Shown here: positions 18,252 through 27,184 of the stretch, in pieces
Numbering within the stretch: the stretch's first letter is position 1
How the letters are laid out: every line of letters starts with the position of its first letter
DNA from: Azophilus sp965214305
GTDB lineage: Bacteria; Pseudomonadota; Gammaproteobacteria; Pseudomonadales; Azotimanducaceae
DNA length: 64,000 nucleotides
NCBI GenBank assembly: GCA_965214305.1
Contig: OZ243949.1
Span: 248,001-312,000, forward strand
Reading direction: 5' to 3'
Made by a program: the position numbers and the translations under genes
The notes under the pieces: generated by a model
The model's database searches: none
The model's input: only the letters and a program-made list of their open reading frames with translations
Told to the model about the DNA's origin: nothing

Positions 18252-19076
18252 TTAGGCTTGGCTCGCCCAAGCCCGGGCGTCCGCGGAGGCCACCCAGCGC
18301 AGCGCGTTGCCGAGCAAGCGGCGGAATTTTGGATTTGCGAAGGCGGCGGCGCTGTCACCGACATCCGAGGCAACCACGGGGCTCGCACCGACACGGTTGG
18401 CCCAAACAACCAGGTTGCTACCGGGCGGGTGCTTCCAGTTTTCCTGTTCCGCCGCGGGTGCGAGTGGCGGTGGTGTGAAGTTCTCCGCCACAAAATCAAA
18501 ATCCCCGCGCAACAACGGCCTGACGCGCTGCTCGAAACCCGAGGTTTTAAGATAGATTTCGTCGGTTATCTCAAAACCGTCTTCAAGCCCTTCGAGTACG
18601 GGGTGGGTGCCTTGGGGCACCAATCTCAGGGTGGGGTTCGGATAGGGGCCGTGTCCGCCCCGGTAGCCGGAACCGGGCACCTTGGCTCCATCGAGTTCGC
18701 CGTTTTGCAGCATGAAGGACGACCCGCTGATTTGTCGCCATAGCGGCCACAGCGGCCAGGAAACCGTGGCGTGATTAAGTAGCACGAGGCCGGTGCCCCG
18801 TTCGATCAACGCCTCGATGCTCGCCCGGTAGCCCGCCGGGGGGATACCGGTATCGTCGGCCCCGTCGTGCCGTAAGCCGATACCCGGAATGCCCGACATG
18901 TCGTAGAACAAAACGCTGTCGTAGGCATCGACATGGCCCGGCTGCAGCAACACCTGGGCGGCCGGTTGTTGCACCAACGTGACGTCCAGGCCCGGCAGCT
19001 CGTCGAACATGGCGAGAAAGGCGTTGTGGTCGAAGTCATGGCCCTTGCTGACGATGAGAACGTTGGTGGCGCTCAT
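18252..19076 (-). CDS. ThuA-like domain protein
   Basis: 274-residue protein with the glutamine-amidotransferase-like ThuA fold. It starts VLIVSKGHDFDHNAF, then VDAYDSVLFYDMSGIPGI, then GTGLVLLNHATVSWPLWPLW, and has a late PVVASDVGDSAAAFANPKFR segment. ThuA-type proteins are linked to carbohydrate use, and some are sugar-acting. No sugar genes are next to it, so the role is open. The ATG at 19076 fits the start of homology. It is followed on the same strand by metH's convergent 3' end, and preceded by the broken SDR. Confidence 0.75.
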   Translation of the reverse strand: MSATNVLIVSKGHDFDHNAFLAMFDELPGLDVTLVQQPAAQVLLQPGHVDAYDSVLFYDMSGIPGIGLRHDGADDTGIPPAGYRASIEALIERGTGLVLLNHATVSWPLWPLWRQISGSSFMLQNGELDGAKVPGSGYRGGHGPYPNPTLRLVPQGTHPVLEGLEDGFEITDEIYLKTSGFEQRVRPLLRGDFDFVAENFTPPPLAPAAEQENWKHPPGSNLVVWANRVGASPVVASDVGDSAAAFANPKFRRLLGNALRWVASADARAWASQA

Positions 19077-19098
19077 GGTATTGCTCCAATCGCCCGGC

Positions 19099-19330
19099 TC
19101 AGTTGGGCTGCCCGCCGGCCACATCGATAAATTGGCCGGTGATCCACTCAGCGGCGGGGGAGGCGAAGAATACCGCCGCCGCCGCGCAGTCCTCCGGGGT
19201 GCCGGTGCGGCCGAGCGGAATTTGCGGGCCGAAATTGGCAATGGCTTCCTGCTCCGAGATTTGCATGGTTTCCACCAACATTTCCGGTAACCACGGCAAC
19301 TTTGCCATCAAGCCGGAATTTCTCGTGCAT
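19099..19330 (-). pseudogene. Short-chain dehydrogenase/reductase, internally deleted
   Basis: The 5' part (19330 downward) encodes MHEKFRLDGKVAVVTG, the start of an SDR up to the first Gly of the nucleotide-binding motif. In a different frame the 3' part encodes ETMQISEQEAIANFG, then PLGRTGTPEDCAAAAVFF and ITGQFIDVAGGQPN, the typical SDR C-terminus. About 170 residues with the Tyr-x3-Lys active site are missing. The junction lies near 19270-19285 and shifts frame, so no functional enzyme can be made. Confidence 0.8.
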
Positions 19331-19436
19331 GTTCAATTTCAATCTCCCTGTTGTGGCCAGCGGCCCGGCTGCCATTGCCGCCGCGGAGTGTACGCTTGCG
19401 TTGGGCCCCGGCAATGAAGAGCTGCATATTGAGCGG

Positions 19437-19871
19437 CTACCCTATTGTGTTTGCCGTCAAGTTCGTCTCTTCGGCATTGAGAATTTCGTAGCTCCTTTTC
19501 TGGAAATACCAGCGACCATCGACTTTCACATATTCGTCTTTGTAGAGACCGGTGATAAGGCGCTTACCGCCCGTCTTTTCATGCAGCACTTCCTGCTGAT
19601 ACCAGGTGCCCTGAGCGCGGTCGCCATCCACCAGGATGGGGCCGGCGGAGGCGAAGAATCCCACAAAAGAAAAACCGGACATGGCCTGCTGCCATAAGGG
19701 ATAAAAATTTTCCTTGCCGGTGATGGGGCCGGCCCCGGGCAAGGACCAGGTGGCGTCGTCACGCCAGTTGGCTTGCCAGGCCTCGCCGTCGAATCGCATG
19801 ACGGCGTCGTTGTACGACTCCACCAATTCGCGGATGGCCAGCCGGTCTTCAATGGGTCCGCTGCTAATCAT
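19437..19871 (-). CDS. NTF2/SnoaL-like protein
   Basis: 144-residue single-domain protein of the NTF2-like superfamily: EDRLAIRELVESYNDAVMRFDGEAW at the start (first helix pair), a DDATWSLPG strand, and GRWYFQKRSYEIL at the end. Members include ketosteroid isomerases and many small-molecule lyases or binding proteins. The ATG at 19871 is preferred to a TTG two codons upstream. It lies beside a broken SDR. The substrate is unknown. Confidence 0.75.
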   Translation of the reverse strand: MISSGPIEDRLAIRELVESYNDAVMRFDGEAWQANWRDDATWSLPGAGPITGKENFYPLWQQAMSGFSFVGFFASAGPILVDGDRAQGTWYQQEVLHEKTGGKRLITGLYKDEYVKVDGRWYFQKRSYEILNAEETNLTANTIG

Positions 19872-19939
19872 GCGCAAATGCTCCTGTTGCTTGGCGGTTG
19901 GAAGTGACGCATCTAACCACTTTCAATCGTGGCGGGCGA

Positions 19940-22900
19940 TTATTTTGGTTGCTTCGGGGTGAGCCGGCCTAGGAGCCTGGGCCGCAGGTCGCCGGCCAGG
20001 GAATGGAGCACGGGCACCAGAAACAGCGTGGCCAGGGTGGACACGGCCAGCCCCCAGCCGATGGCCAGCGAGACGATGCTAACGATCGTATCGTAGCCGC
20101 CAATGCCATAGGCGCTTGGTAACACGCCGCCCAAGGTGGTCAGGGTGGTCACCATGATGGGTCTTAACCGCTCGCTTACCGCATCAATAATGCGTTCGGT
20201 GGCCTCGCCGGGCGATAGGTCGCTGCCCACCCGCCGATGAATGGCATCCACCATGACGATGGCGCCGTTGACGACAATACCGGCGAGACCGATGGTGCCC
20301 AGCATGGCAAATAGGCTCAGGGCCTGGCCATGCAGAAAGAAAACCAGAATCACGCCCGCCAGCGCCAGTGGGATCACCAGCATCACCAAGAGCGCTTCGA
20401 TGAGTGAACCCAGCATCAGCCAAATCACCACCCCGATGCCGGCCAGGGCGAGCAACGCCGCCACCCCCATGCGTCCGGTTGTCTTCTGGGTTTCAACCGC
20501 TTCGCCACCGTTTAGAACGAACAGACCGGGCAGTTCGGCAAAGTGCGGAAACAGTTCTTCCTCCATGCGCTGCGCGAAGGCTAGGGCGGTGAGGTCGCTT
20601 GATTCCAGAAAACTGGCGCGTATGGTGGCGGCCCGATAGCCGTCCCGGTGATAGATGCGGGTGAGCGCGGGTACTTCCATGGGTTCCACCACATCGCGCA
20701 GTCGCACCAGCTCGCCGTTGCGGGAGCGAACGGGTGTTTCCAACAGGGCGTCGAGGTCGCCGCGCGCCGCCGGGTCGAACTGCACACGCAACTCGGTGGT
20801 GTTATCCAGGTCTCGATGCTCGCTTGCCTCTATGCCATAGAAGGCCGCTGCGAGGGTCTGGCCGACGGTTTGCGGGTCCAGGCCGCGCAGGGCCAGTTTC
20901 TCGTAATCCAGGTTGAGTTCGATTTGTGGTGTGCCGGGCCGTTCGTCCACCTCCACCTCCACCACGCCGGCTGTGTTTTTGAGATAGTGCTCGACCTCAA
21001 ACGCCACCCCGCGCCGCAACTCGTCATCGTTGGACAGCACATGCACCGTTACCGGAAGGTCTGTGGGTGGGCCGAAGTATTCGGATTGGTAGAGGATATT
21101 GACATCCTCCGGTAGCCTGATTTGGTCGGGTAGGCGTTCCATCCATTGGACGTTGGTGTGGGTGCGCCCAAAGCGATTGAATTGCACCACCAGGAGCGCT
21201 TCGTTTTCCGCTTCGCCAAACTCCTTTTCCAGCGACCCGGTGTTTTGATGGCCGATGCGGGCGCTGACGCCTTGGAGATCGGCGGCGGTGACGGCCATGA
21301 TTTGTTGGGTGATATCCGCGGCCACCGCTTCGGTCTGCTCCAGCGAGGTGCCGGGTGCTGTGGTGATCTTAATCAGCAGCCGGTCGGCGTCCTGTTGCGG
21401 GAAAAGCACAAAGGGAACCAGGGGCCGGACGAACACCATGATGAGCACAAAGGCGCTTAGCGCCATTGTCAGCGTTGCCGCGCGGTGACGGAGAACCCAG
21501 CGCAGCGAGCGCCGATACCGCCGCTCCAGGGCTTCCATGAAACGCCGCTTTTGCACCTTGGTTCGAGCACTCATGGAGGACAGGTGCGCGGGCAGAATGA
21601 AAAAGGATTCGAGCAGCGAAAAAATCATCACGAACACCACCACCGCCGATATCTGCCAAACGATGCGGCCGGGTAGGCCACCGACCATGGTCAGGGGTAA
21701 AAACGCCAGTACGGTGGTGAGTGCGGCGGCGGTCACGGGTGCCAGCATTTCGCTGGTGCCCGTGATGGCGGCCTGCTTCGGGCTCAGGCCCCGGGCCTGG
21801 TTGAAAACAATGCGCTCCGCCACGACCACGGCGTCGTCCACCACCATGCCCAAGACAACGATAAAACCGGTGAGTGACATGATGTTTAGGCTCATGCCCG
21901 CTGGCCCGACGAGGATCAGCGCCGCCATAAAAACCACGGGAATGCCAACCAGAATCCACAGAGCCGGGCCGGGTCTAACGAATAGGTACAAGACACCGGC
22001 CACCAGCAGGATACCGATCAGGCCGTTGGTCAGCATCAATTCGAGCCGATTGGAAACGATGGCGGACTCATCGTTCACGGTGGACACCTCGACATCCTTT
22101 GGCATGGGTACCGAGGCCACCAGGTCGCGCACCTGCTGCACGGTGTCGATAATGTCGATGCCCTCGCGCTTTTTTACGAAGATCACGACACCGCGTTCGC
22201 CGTTGCTGTGGACGATGAGGCCGGTGTCCTCCCGGCCTTTTTCAATGCGGGAGATATCGCGAATGCGTAAGGCCCCGCTCTCCGGTGTGAACCCCAGGAT
22301 TGTCTCACCCACCTCAACGGGGTCGTCAAAGCGGCTCCACATGACCACTTGGCGACGCTCCGTCGGGCTTTCCAGGACACCGCCGGTGCTCGAAACGTTG
22401 CGATTGCGCACGGCGGCGATGACATCGCCCAGGGTGATGCCGTGTTCGCGTGCCAGGGCCGGGTCGATCAGAATACGTACTTCCGGGTCGGGCAGGCCCA
22501 GGGCGGTCACTTCCCCGACCGAGTTCAGACGCCTAATGCGGTCTTCGAGTTCTTCGGCGATTTTCCCAAGCGCGGGCTGCGGCCCATTGAGCAAGACTTC
22601 GACAACCAAATCCCGGCCCGGGTTGAGTTGCCGAAAGGTCGGCTCGTCCTCCATTTCCGGTGGAAAGTCGGTGATGCCGTCAATGGCGGCGCGCAGGTCG
22701 ATTGCAGCCGCCTCAATTTCTTCTTTTTCGTAGTCGTCGTACAGTTCCACCGTGGTGAACGAACTGTTGTCGGAGATGATGGTGGTGAAGTGGTCGATGC
22801 CGTGAATCTCCTCAAGGGCTTCCTCAATGGGCACGGTGATTTTCGTTTCCATATCGCGGGCACTGGCCCCGGGCAGAATGGCGGTAATGAAGATGCGCGG

Positions 22901-23029
22901 TGCCGTAACGCCCGGGATGAATTCGCGCTCCAAATTTGTCGCCGAGATGAAACCGATGACGACCAGTACACCGGCAATGATGTTGACCAGCAGGTGGCGC
23001 TCAATAAAAAAGCGCAGAATGGATTCCAT
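19940..23029 (-). CDS. RND efflux transporter permease (AcrB/MexB superfamily)
   Basis: 1029-residue proton-driven inner-membrane pump subunit. It shows the RND plan: TM1 at residues 10-30, a first periplasmic loop (PGASARDMETKITVPIE), a TM2-6 block with the GMVVDDAVVVAERI motif carrying the Asp pair of the proton relay, a second large loop, and TM7-12 (MLGTIGLAGIVVNGAIVMVD). It is co-directional with the adaptor gene, whose stop lies 4 nt upstream of this ATG. No outer-membrane factor is adjacent, so it may use a TolC encoded elsewhere. The substrate is not predictable. Confidence 0.92.
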   Translation of the reverse strand: MESILRFFIERHLLVNIIAGVLVVIGFISATNLEREFIPGVTAPRIFITAILPGASARDMETKITVPIEEALEEIHGIDHFTTIISDNSSFTTVELYDDYEKEEIEAAAIDLRAAIDGITDFPPEMEDEPTFRQLNPGRDLVVEVLLNGPQPALGKIAEELEDRIRRLNSVGEVTALGLPDPEVRILIDPALAREHGITLGDVIAAVRNRNVSSTGGVLESPTERRQVVMWSRFDDPVEVGETILGFTPESGALRIRDISRIEKGREDTGLIVHSNGERGVVIFVKKREGIDIIDTVQQVRDLVASVPMPKDVEVSTVNDESAIVSNRLELMLTNGLIGILLVAGVLYLFVRPGPALWILVGIPVVFMAALILVGPAGMSLNIMSLTGFIVVLGMVVDDAVVVAERIVFNQARGLSPKQAAITGTSEMLAPVTAAALTTVLAFLPLTMVGGLPGRIVWQISAVVVFVMIFSLLESFFILPAHLSSMSARTKVQKRRFMEALERRYRRSLRWVLRHRAATLTMALSAFVLIMVFVRPLVPFVLFPQQDADRLLIKITTAPGTSLEQTEAVAADITQQIMAVTAADLQGVSARIGHQNTGSLEKEFGEAENEALLVVQFNRFGRTHTNVQWMERLPDQIRLPEDVNILYQSEYFGPPTDLPVTVHVLSNDDELRRGVAFEVEHYLKNTAGVVEVEVDERPGTPQIELNLDYEKLALRGLDPQTVGQTLAAAFYGIEASEHRDLDNTTELRVQFDPAARGDLDALLETPVRSRNGELVRLRDVVEPMEVPALTRIYHRDGYRAATIRASFLESSDLTALAFAQRMEEELFPHFAELPGLFVLNGGEAVETQKTTGRMGVAALLALAGIGVVIWLMLGSLIEALLVMLVIPLALAGVILVFFLHGQALSLFAMLGTIGLAGIVVNGAIVMVDAIHRRVGSDLSPGEATERIIDAVSERLRPIMVTTLTTLGGVLPSAYGIGGYDTIVSIVSLAIGWGLAVSTLATLFLVPVLHSLAGDLRPRLLGRLTPKQPK

Positions 23030-23033
23030 GGGA

Positions 23034-24185
23034 TCAGTCCTCGACCTTGACTGGCGCGTTGTCGCGCAAGGCGAATTGGCCTTGCGTGACCACGGGTTCG
23101 CCCTCGGTCAAACCCTCAAGAACTGCTATGGTCGGTCCGTTGGTATGGCCGACGCGCACGGCGCGCAGCAGGGCCCGGTGGCCGTTCACCACAAAGACAT
23201 GCGGGGTGCCGTCGCGGCGGAAAACAGCGGTGCTCGGTATGGCCAAGCGCCTCGCGGTTTCAGCCTGGGGAAGGTAAACGTTGGCCAGCATGCCCTCGCG
23301 CAACCGGCTTGCCAGGGGTGCCGCCAACGGCTCAAGCCATATTTCCAGGGTGTAGGTGCCCGTTGCGGCATCGGCCACGCGCGCCAGGCTCTTGATTCTG
23401 CCGCGCAGACGCTCGGGGCCAAGTGCTTCAAGGCTCAGCTCGGTTTGGTTGGCATCGCGCATGAGTGCCGCCTCCCGGGCGGTAACGCCGGCCTTGACCC
23501 GTGCCTTGGAAAAATCGGCCAGGGTTGCCACGGGGCTGCCCGGGCTTAAATAGTCGCCCTCATGGACATGGACGACCTCAACGATGCCGGGGAAGGGTGC
23601 GCGCACTTCGGCATCGGCCAGTAGGCGCTCGGCGTTGGCGAGTTCCGCCCGTGCCGCCGCCAATGTTGCTCGGGCACGCACCTCGGCAAATTCCAACCGC
23701 TCCAGTGCATCTTCGCTGATGAAGTCCTGGCTATGCAGGTCTTGGCCGCGGCCTAGGGCCCTGCCGGCTTCCTGCAGGTCGATTTGCCGGGTGCGGACAT
23801 TGGCGCTTGCCCGGTCACGGGCAATGAGCGCCCGCTCGCGATCAAGCACCAGCACCACCTGTCCGGCGGTAACCGAATCGCCCGGCTCCAGGGCGCGGCG
23901 CACCACGCGCCCCCTTGTTTCGGCGGCGATGGTGGCTTTGCGGAAGGCCTCAACCACCCCGGCGGCTGTCGCCTGGCGTTGCACATCGGCCCGCTGCGCT
24001 GGTGCAACGCGCACGCGCACGGGTGTCACCAGGGCCACCGCCGGATTATCGGTGCTTGGGGCCTTTGCCGCCGCATCGTTGTCCACCGTTGGCGCATCGC
24101 ATCCGATGGCAAAAGCAAGCATCGGAGCGAGCACCAATAGAGTCCGCAATTTATTCACAAACGGATACTTCAGGTTATTTTCCAT
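23034..24185 (-). CDS. RND efflux periplasmic adaptor (membrane fusion protein)
   Basis: 383-residue HlyD/AcrA-type adaptor. The N-terminus has a hydrophobic stretch ending FAIGC, a plausible though imperfect lipobox, so it is likely a lipoprotein. A lipoyl half-motif (AAETRGRVVRRALEPGDSV), an alpha-hairpin (about 110-180), the second lipoyl half (RAPFPGIVEVVHVHEGDYL) and beta-barrel segments follow. The ATG at 24185 is preferred over a TTG three codons upstream. It is the first gene of the pair with the RND permease. Confidence 0.88.
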   Translation of the reverse strand: MENNLKYPFVNKLRTLLVLAPMLAFAIGCDAPTVDNDAAAKAPSTDNPAVALVTPVRVRVAPAQRADVQRQATAAGVVEAFRKATIAAETRGRVVRRALEPGDSVTAGQVVLVLDRERALIARDRASANVRTRQIDLQEAGRALGRGQDLHSQDFISEDALERLEFAEVRARATLAAARAELANAERLLADAEVRAPFPGIVEVVHVHEGDYLSPGSPVATLADFSKARVKAGVTAREAALMRDANQTELSLEALGPERLRGRIKSLARVADAATGTYTLEIWLEPLAAPLASRLREGMLANVYLPQAETARRLAIPSTAVFRRDGTPHVFVVNGHRALLRAVRVGHTNGPTIAVLEGLTEGEPVVTQGQFALRDNAPVKVED

Positions 24186-24248
24186 GCTCGCCAACGCGGT
24201 ACCGGCCGATCTTGGCGCAATTCGAGCGCGGGCTCCATAGCGGCGGAA

Positions 24249-24303
24249 ATTGAAATCGAGTCACTATTGAAATTCGGTGTCTGTCGGCAGGGCGGGCTAC
24301 AAT
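24249..24303. promoter_or_regulatory. Divergent control region between the RND adaptor and nudC
   Basis: Two direct repeats of ATTGAAAT (24249-24256 and 24266-24273), 17 nt apart start to start, lie in the 142 bp gap. TACAAT at 24298-24303 is a fair -10 box for nudC, with no good -35 box. The repeats could be an operator for the efflux genes; no regulator gene is adjacent. Confidence 0.3.
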
Positions 24304-24327
24304 GGATGCTTGCCTTGGGGTGTTGCC

Positions 24328-25245
24328 ATGACGCTTGTGCATCGTTTTGCCGGGAACCCGTTGGACCGCGCCGACACGCAACGGCGGGATGAGGATTGGC
24401 TGGCTGCGGTGCCAACCGACCCGTCAAGCCGCTTCCTGCCGTTCTATAACCGGGATGTTTTGCTCACCGCCGATGGCTCTTTGGGGTGGCTACCCCGTGC
24501 CACGATCAAGTGGCTCGATTTTGCCGATCCTCCCGTATTGCTCGGGCTCGCTGAGGGTGTACCGCACTTTGCGCTGGATGTATCGGCATTGGATGATGCG
24601 GGAGTCCAACTCGGTCTTGAGGCGGGCTGGCGCTTTGCCGACTGCCGCATGGCGGCTATGCATTTGGGCCTGGAGGAAACCGGCATTGTCGCCCAGGCCC
24701 GCGCGCAAATCGGCTGGCATCAGTCGCATCGCTTTTGCAGCCGTTGCGGTGCCCCCAGTGAACAGCGCAAAGGCGGGCACATGCGTTACTGCCCGCAATG
24801 CCAAGCGGAGCATTTCCCCCGCACCGATCCGGTTGTTATCATGTTGATATACGACGACGAGCGCTGCTTGTTAGGCCAGCCCAAAGGGCCCTTGGTGCGT
24901 CTGGGCATGTATTCCGCTTTGGCCGGATTTATCGATCAGGGAGAGTCCATTGAAGAGGCGGTGCGCCGCGAAGTACGCGAGGAAGCCGGCGTTGCTGTTG
25001 GTGAGGTTTGCTATCATTCATCGCAGCCTTGGCCCTTCCCGTCGTCGCTTATGATTGGTTGTCTCGGCCGTGCCCGGAGTACGGAGATTCGTATCGACAC
25101 CGGGGAAATGGCGGACGTGCGCTGGTTTCCCCGTTCTGAGATGGTTACCGCGCTCACGGATGAAAACCCCGCTCTCAAAGTGCCGGGTTCGCTCGCCATC
25201 GCCCACCACCTAATCAAGGCATGGGTCAAGGGCGCGGGGTCTTAG
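24328..25245 (+). CDS. nudC: NADH pyrophosphatase NudC (NAD-capped RNA decapping hydrolase)
   Basis: Nudix hydrolase that cleaves NAD(H) and removes NAD caps from RNA. The 305-residue protein has the zinc-ribbon cysteines CSRCG and CPQC, the Nudix box GFIDQGESIEEAVRREVREEAG split over about residues 205-227, and the NudC-specific SQPWPFPSSLM segment. The ATG at 24328 matches the family start; an upstream in-frame start at 24277 would run through the promoter. The alpha/beta hydrolase gene follows 15 nt later. Confidence 0.94.
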   Translation: MTLVHRFAGNPLDRADTQRRDEDWLAAVPTDPSSRFLPFYNRDVLLTADGSLGWLPRATIKWLDFADPPVLLGLAEGVPHFALDVSALDDAGVQLGLEAGWRFADCRMAAMHLGLEETGIVAQARAQIGWHQSHRFCSRCGAPSEQRKGGHMRYCPQCQAEHFPRTDPVVIMLIYDDERCLLGQPKGPLVRLGMYSALAGFIDQGESIEEAVRREVREEAGVAVGEVCYHSSQPWPFPSSLMIGCLGRARSTEIRIDTGEMADVRWFPRSEMVTALTDENPALKVPGSLAIAHHLIKAWVKGAGS

Positions 25246-25260
25246 AGATTGGAGGATGGC

Positions 25261-26511
25261 ATGATGAGACTGGAGCTTCCTGCGGCTACCCAATGGGCGG
25301 CGCGTTGCGCGGCGGATGGCGAATTTCAAATGGCCGCGCGCTACTGGACCGGCGGCTTGGTGCTTGAAATCGGCAACCACACACTGGCTTTGCAACTGAG
25401 CGATGGAGCGGTGCGGCCCGGTGCGCCGGCCAACGGGGCAGGCGTGCTGACGCTCTCCGCACCAGAGTCGCTGTGGTCGCAACTGTTGGCGCCGGTGCCG
25501 CCGCCCTTTCTCAACGATCTGGCCCCGGCCTTGGCTTCCGGACTGCAAAGACGCGGCAATCCGGTAACCTACGCCCAGTATTTTGCGGCGATCATGCGCG
25601 CCATCGAGTTGTTGCGGCCAGCGGGGCTGGTGGCCGACCCGATTCGCGACGAGGCCGCCGCGCCAGGCACCTTCGACCAGCCGGTGGGGCGCTATGTCCA
25701 TTTAACCCTTGATGGACAGGATCACCGGGTCTATTTCGAGGAGGCGGGGCAGGGCATTCCCATGCTGTTGCAACACACCGCCGGCGCACACGGAAGCCAA
25801 TGGCGGCATCTGTTTGACTACCCCGAGATCACCAGCCGCTTTCGCTTGATTGCCTACGACTTGCCGTATCACGGTAAGTCGTTGCCGCCGGTGTCCAAAG
25901 ACTGGTGGGCGCGGGAGTATCGGTTGCGCGGTAATTTTCTGCGCTCCGTACCATTGGCGCTCAGCGATGCATTGAGCCTGTCGTCACCGGTCTTTATGGG
26001 CTGTTCGGTTGGCGGTTTGCTGGCCCTGGACTTGGCCGCCCGACACCCGGATCGTTTCCGCGCCGTTATTTCCTTGGAGGGTGCGCTCAAAATTGGTGGT
26101 GATTTGGCATCGTTAAGAGAATTTTGGCATCCGCAGGTCAACAACGAGTTCAAGGCGCGTTTGATGGACGGCATCATGGCACCGATGTCTCCCGCCGCCT
26201 ATCGCAAGGAAACCGCTTTTGTGTACTCCTCCTGTTGGCCACCCGCCTTTTTGGGCGACTTGCATTATTACGTTGAAGAATTCGACCTTAGTGATCGAGC
26301 GGGCGATATCGACACCAACCGGATTGGCGTCCACATCCTATCCGGCGAATACGACTACAGCGGCTCGCCGGCCTTGGGACGGGCCGCGCACGAGGCGATA
26401 CCGGGCTCGACCTTTCAAGAGATGCGGGGTATGGGGCATTTTCCGATGTCGGAAAACCCGGTGCGATTCATGGAGTATCTAAGACCTATCCTGGAGCGCA
26501 TCGAGGCTTAG
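25261..26511 (+). CDS. Alpha/beta hydrolase with N-terminal SCP2-like extension
   Basis: 416-residue protein. The first 130 residues resemble a sterol-carrier-like module (TGGLVLEIGNHTLALQLSDG). The remainder is an alpha/beta hydrolase with nucleophile elbow GCSVGGLLAL (Ser), acid in LSGEYDYSG (Asp) and base in GMGHFPMSEN (His). GGAGG at 25251-25255 supports a start at 25261 or 25264. It is co-directional with nudC and convergent with the next gene. This is an esterase, lipase or C-C hydrolase of unknown substrate. Confidence 0.82.
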   Translation: MMRLELPAATQWAARCAADGEFQMAARYWTGGLVLEIGNHTLALQLSDGAVRPGAPANGAGVLTLSAPESLWSQLLAPVPPPFLNDLAPALASGLQRRGNPVTYAQYFAAIMRAIELLRPAGLVADPIRDEAAAPGTFDQPVGRYVHLTLDGQDHRVYFEEAGQGIPMLLQHTAGAHGSQWRHLFDYPEITSRFRLIAYDLPYHGKSLPPVSKDWWAREYRLRGNFLRSVPLALSDALSLSSPVFMGCSVGGLLALDLAARHPDRFRAVISLEGALKIGGDLASLREFWHPQVNNEFKARLMDGIMAPMSPAAYRKETAFVYSSCWPPAFLGDLHYYVEEFDLSDRAGDIDTNRIGVHILSGEYDYSGSPALGRAAHEAIPGSTFQEMRGMGHFPMSENPVRFMEYLRPILERIEA

Positions 26512-26521
26512 CCCGACCGAT

Positions 26522-27184
26522 TCACGAATGCGCTGCCGCGGTTTTCAGTTGCTTAGATATCCGCGCCAAGAAACGTTGCAGGCTGCCGGTGCTTGCGAAG
26601 AATAGGAGTTGCGCCACGAGAATCAGGCCGACGAACAACGGGATGTAACCGTAACCAACATGACCCACCTCGAAATAGAAAACGGCGTTGTAGGCTTTGC
26701 CGTTGGTTGGGTGTTCGGCAACAACGATACCGATATGGCCACCGGGTTCGTTGAATGTGTGGCTGACCGTTACCAGTCCGGTGGGTTCAACGGCGAGGGG
26801 ACGGTGGAAGACGGTTTGCGCCTCGATATCCGGTATGGAACGCACGTCTTCCCAATTGGCGAAGACGCCGAAACCCTGGTCGTCGGTAATGATGCGGAAG
26901 TCCACCGGCGTTTCCCTCATCATTTCGTGCAGGTACTCTACAACGAACAGGGCCCGGCCGGTTTCCGGCAAATCCTCGCAGAATTCCTCTGCCCCACGGG
27001 TTTCAGGCAGGTATAGGGTAAAGTGTGCTTGCAGGAAACCCATCCTCAGCAAACAGAGATCCTCCTCCGCCACCACCCCGCCGTGCCCCCGTGCCGATGG
27101 GCTGACCGCAACAGCAATCAACAGCCCCGCCATCCAGGCCCAGGCTCCTAGAGGGGCCGACGTTGTCTCACGATGCGGGCGCAC
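26522..27184 (-). CDS. Unrecognised envelope protein with signal peptide and C-terminal anchor
   Basis: I do not recognise the family. The product (220 residues from the GTG at 27184, or 203 from the ATG at 27133) begins with a signal-like segment MAGLLIAVAVSPSARG. A soluble domain with two cysteines (EEDLCLLRMG and EEFCEDLPETG) follows, then a membrane helix near the end (GYIPLFVGLILVAQLLFF). This suggests a periplasmic domain anchored at its C-terminus. It overlaps the upstream rhomboid gene by 17 nt if GTG is used. That overlap suggests coupling and so favours the GTG, but the ATG gives a cleaner signal peptide. Confidence 0.6.
   Translation of the reverse strand: MRPHRETTSAPLGAWAWMAGLLIAVAVSPSARGHGGVVAEEDLCLLRMGFLQAHFTLYLPETRGAEEFCEDLPETGRALFVVEYLHEMMRETPVDFRIITDDQGFGVFANWEDVRSIPDIEAQTVFHRPLAVEPTGLVTVSHTFNEPGGHIGIVVAEHPTNGKAYNAVFYFEVGHVGYGYIPLFVGLILVAQLLFFASTGSLQRFLARISKQLKTAAAHS

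Noticed and set aside
19962..19985. AGGAGCCTGGGCC in the RND gene and a similar CAGGCTCCTAG at 27146-27156, resembling the repeat end
   Set aside because: Both lie in coding sequence, lack the rest of the element, and the similarity is about a dozen bases.
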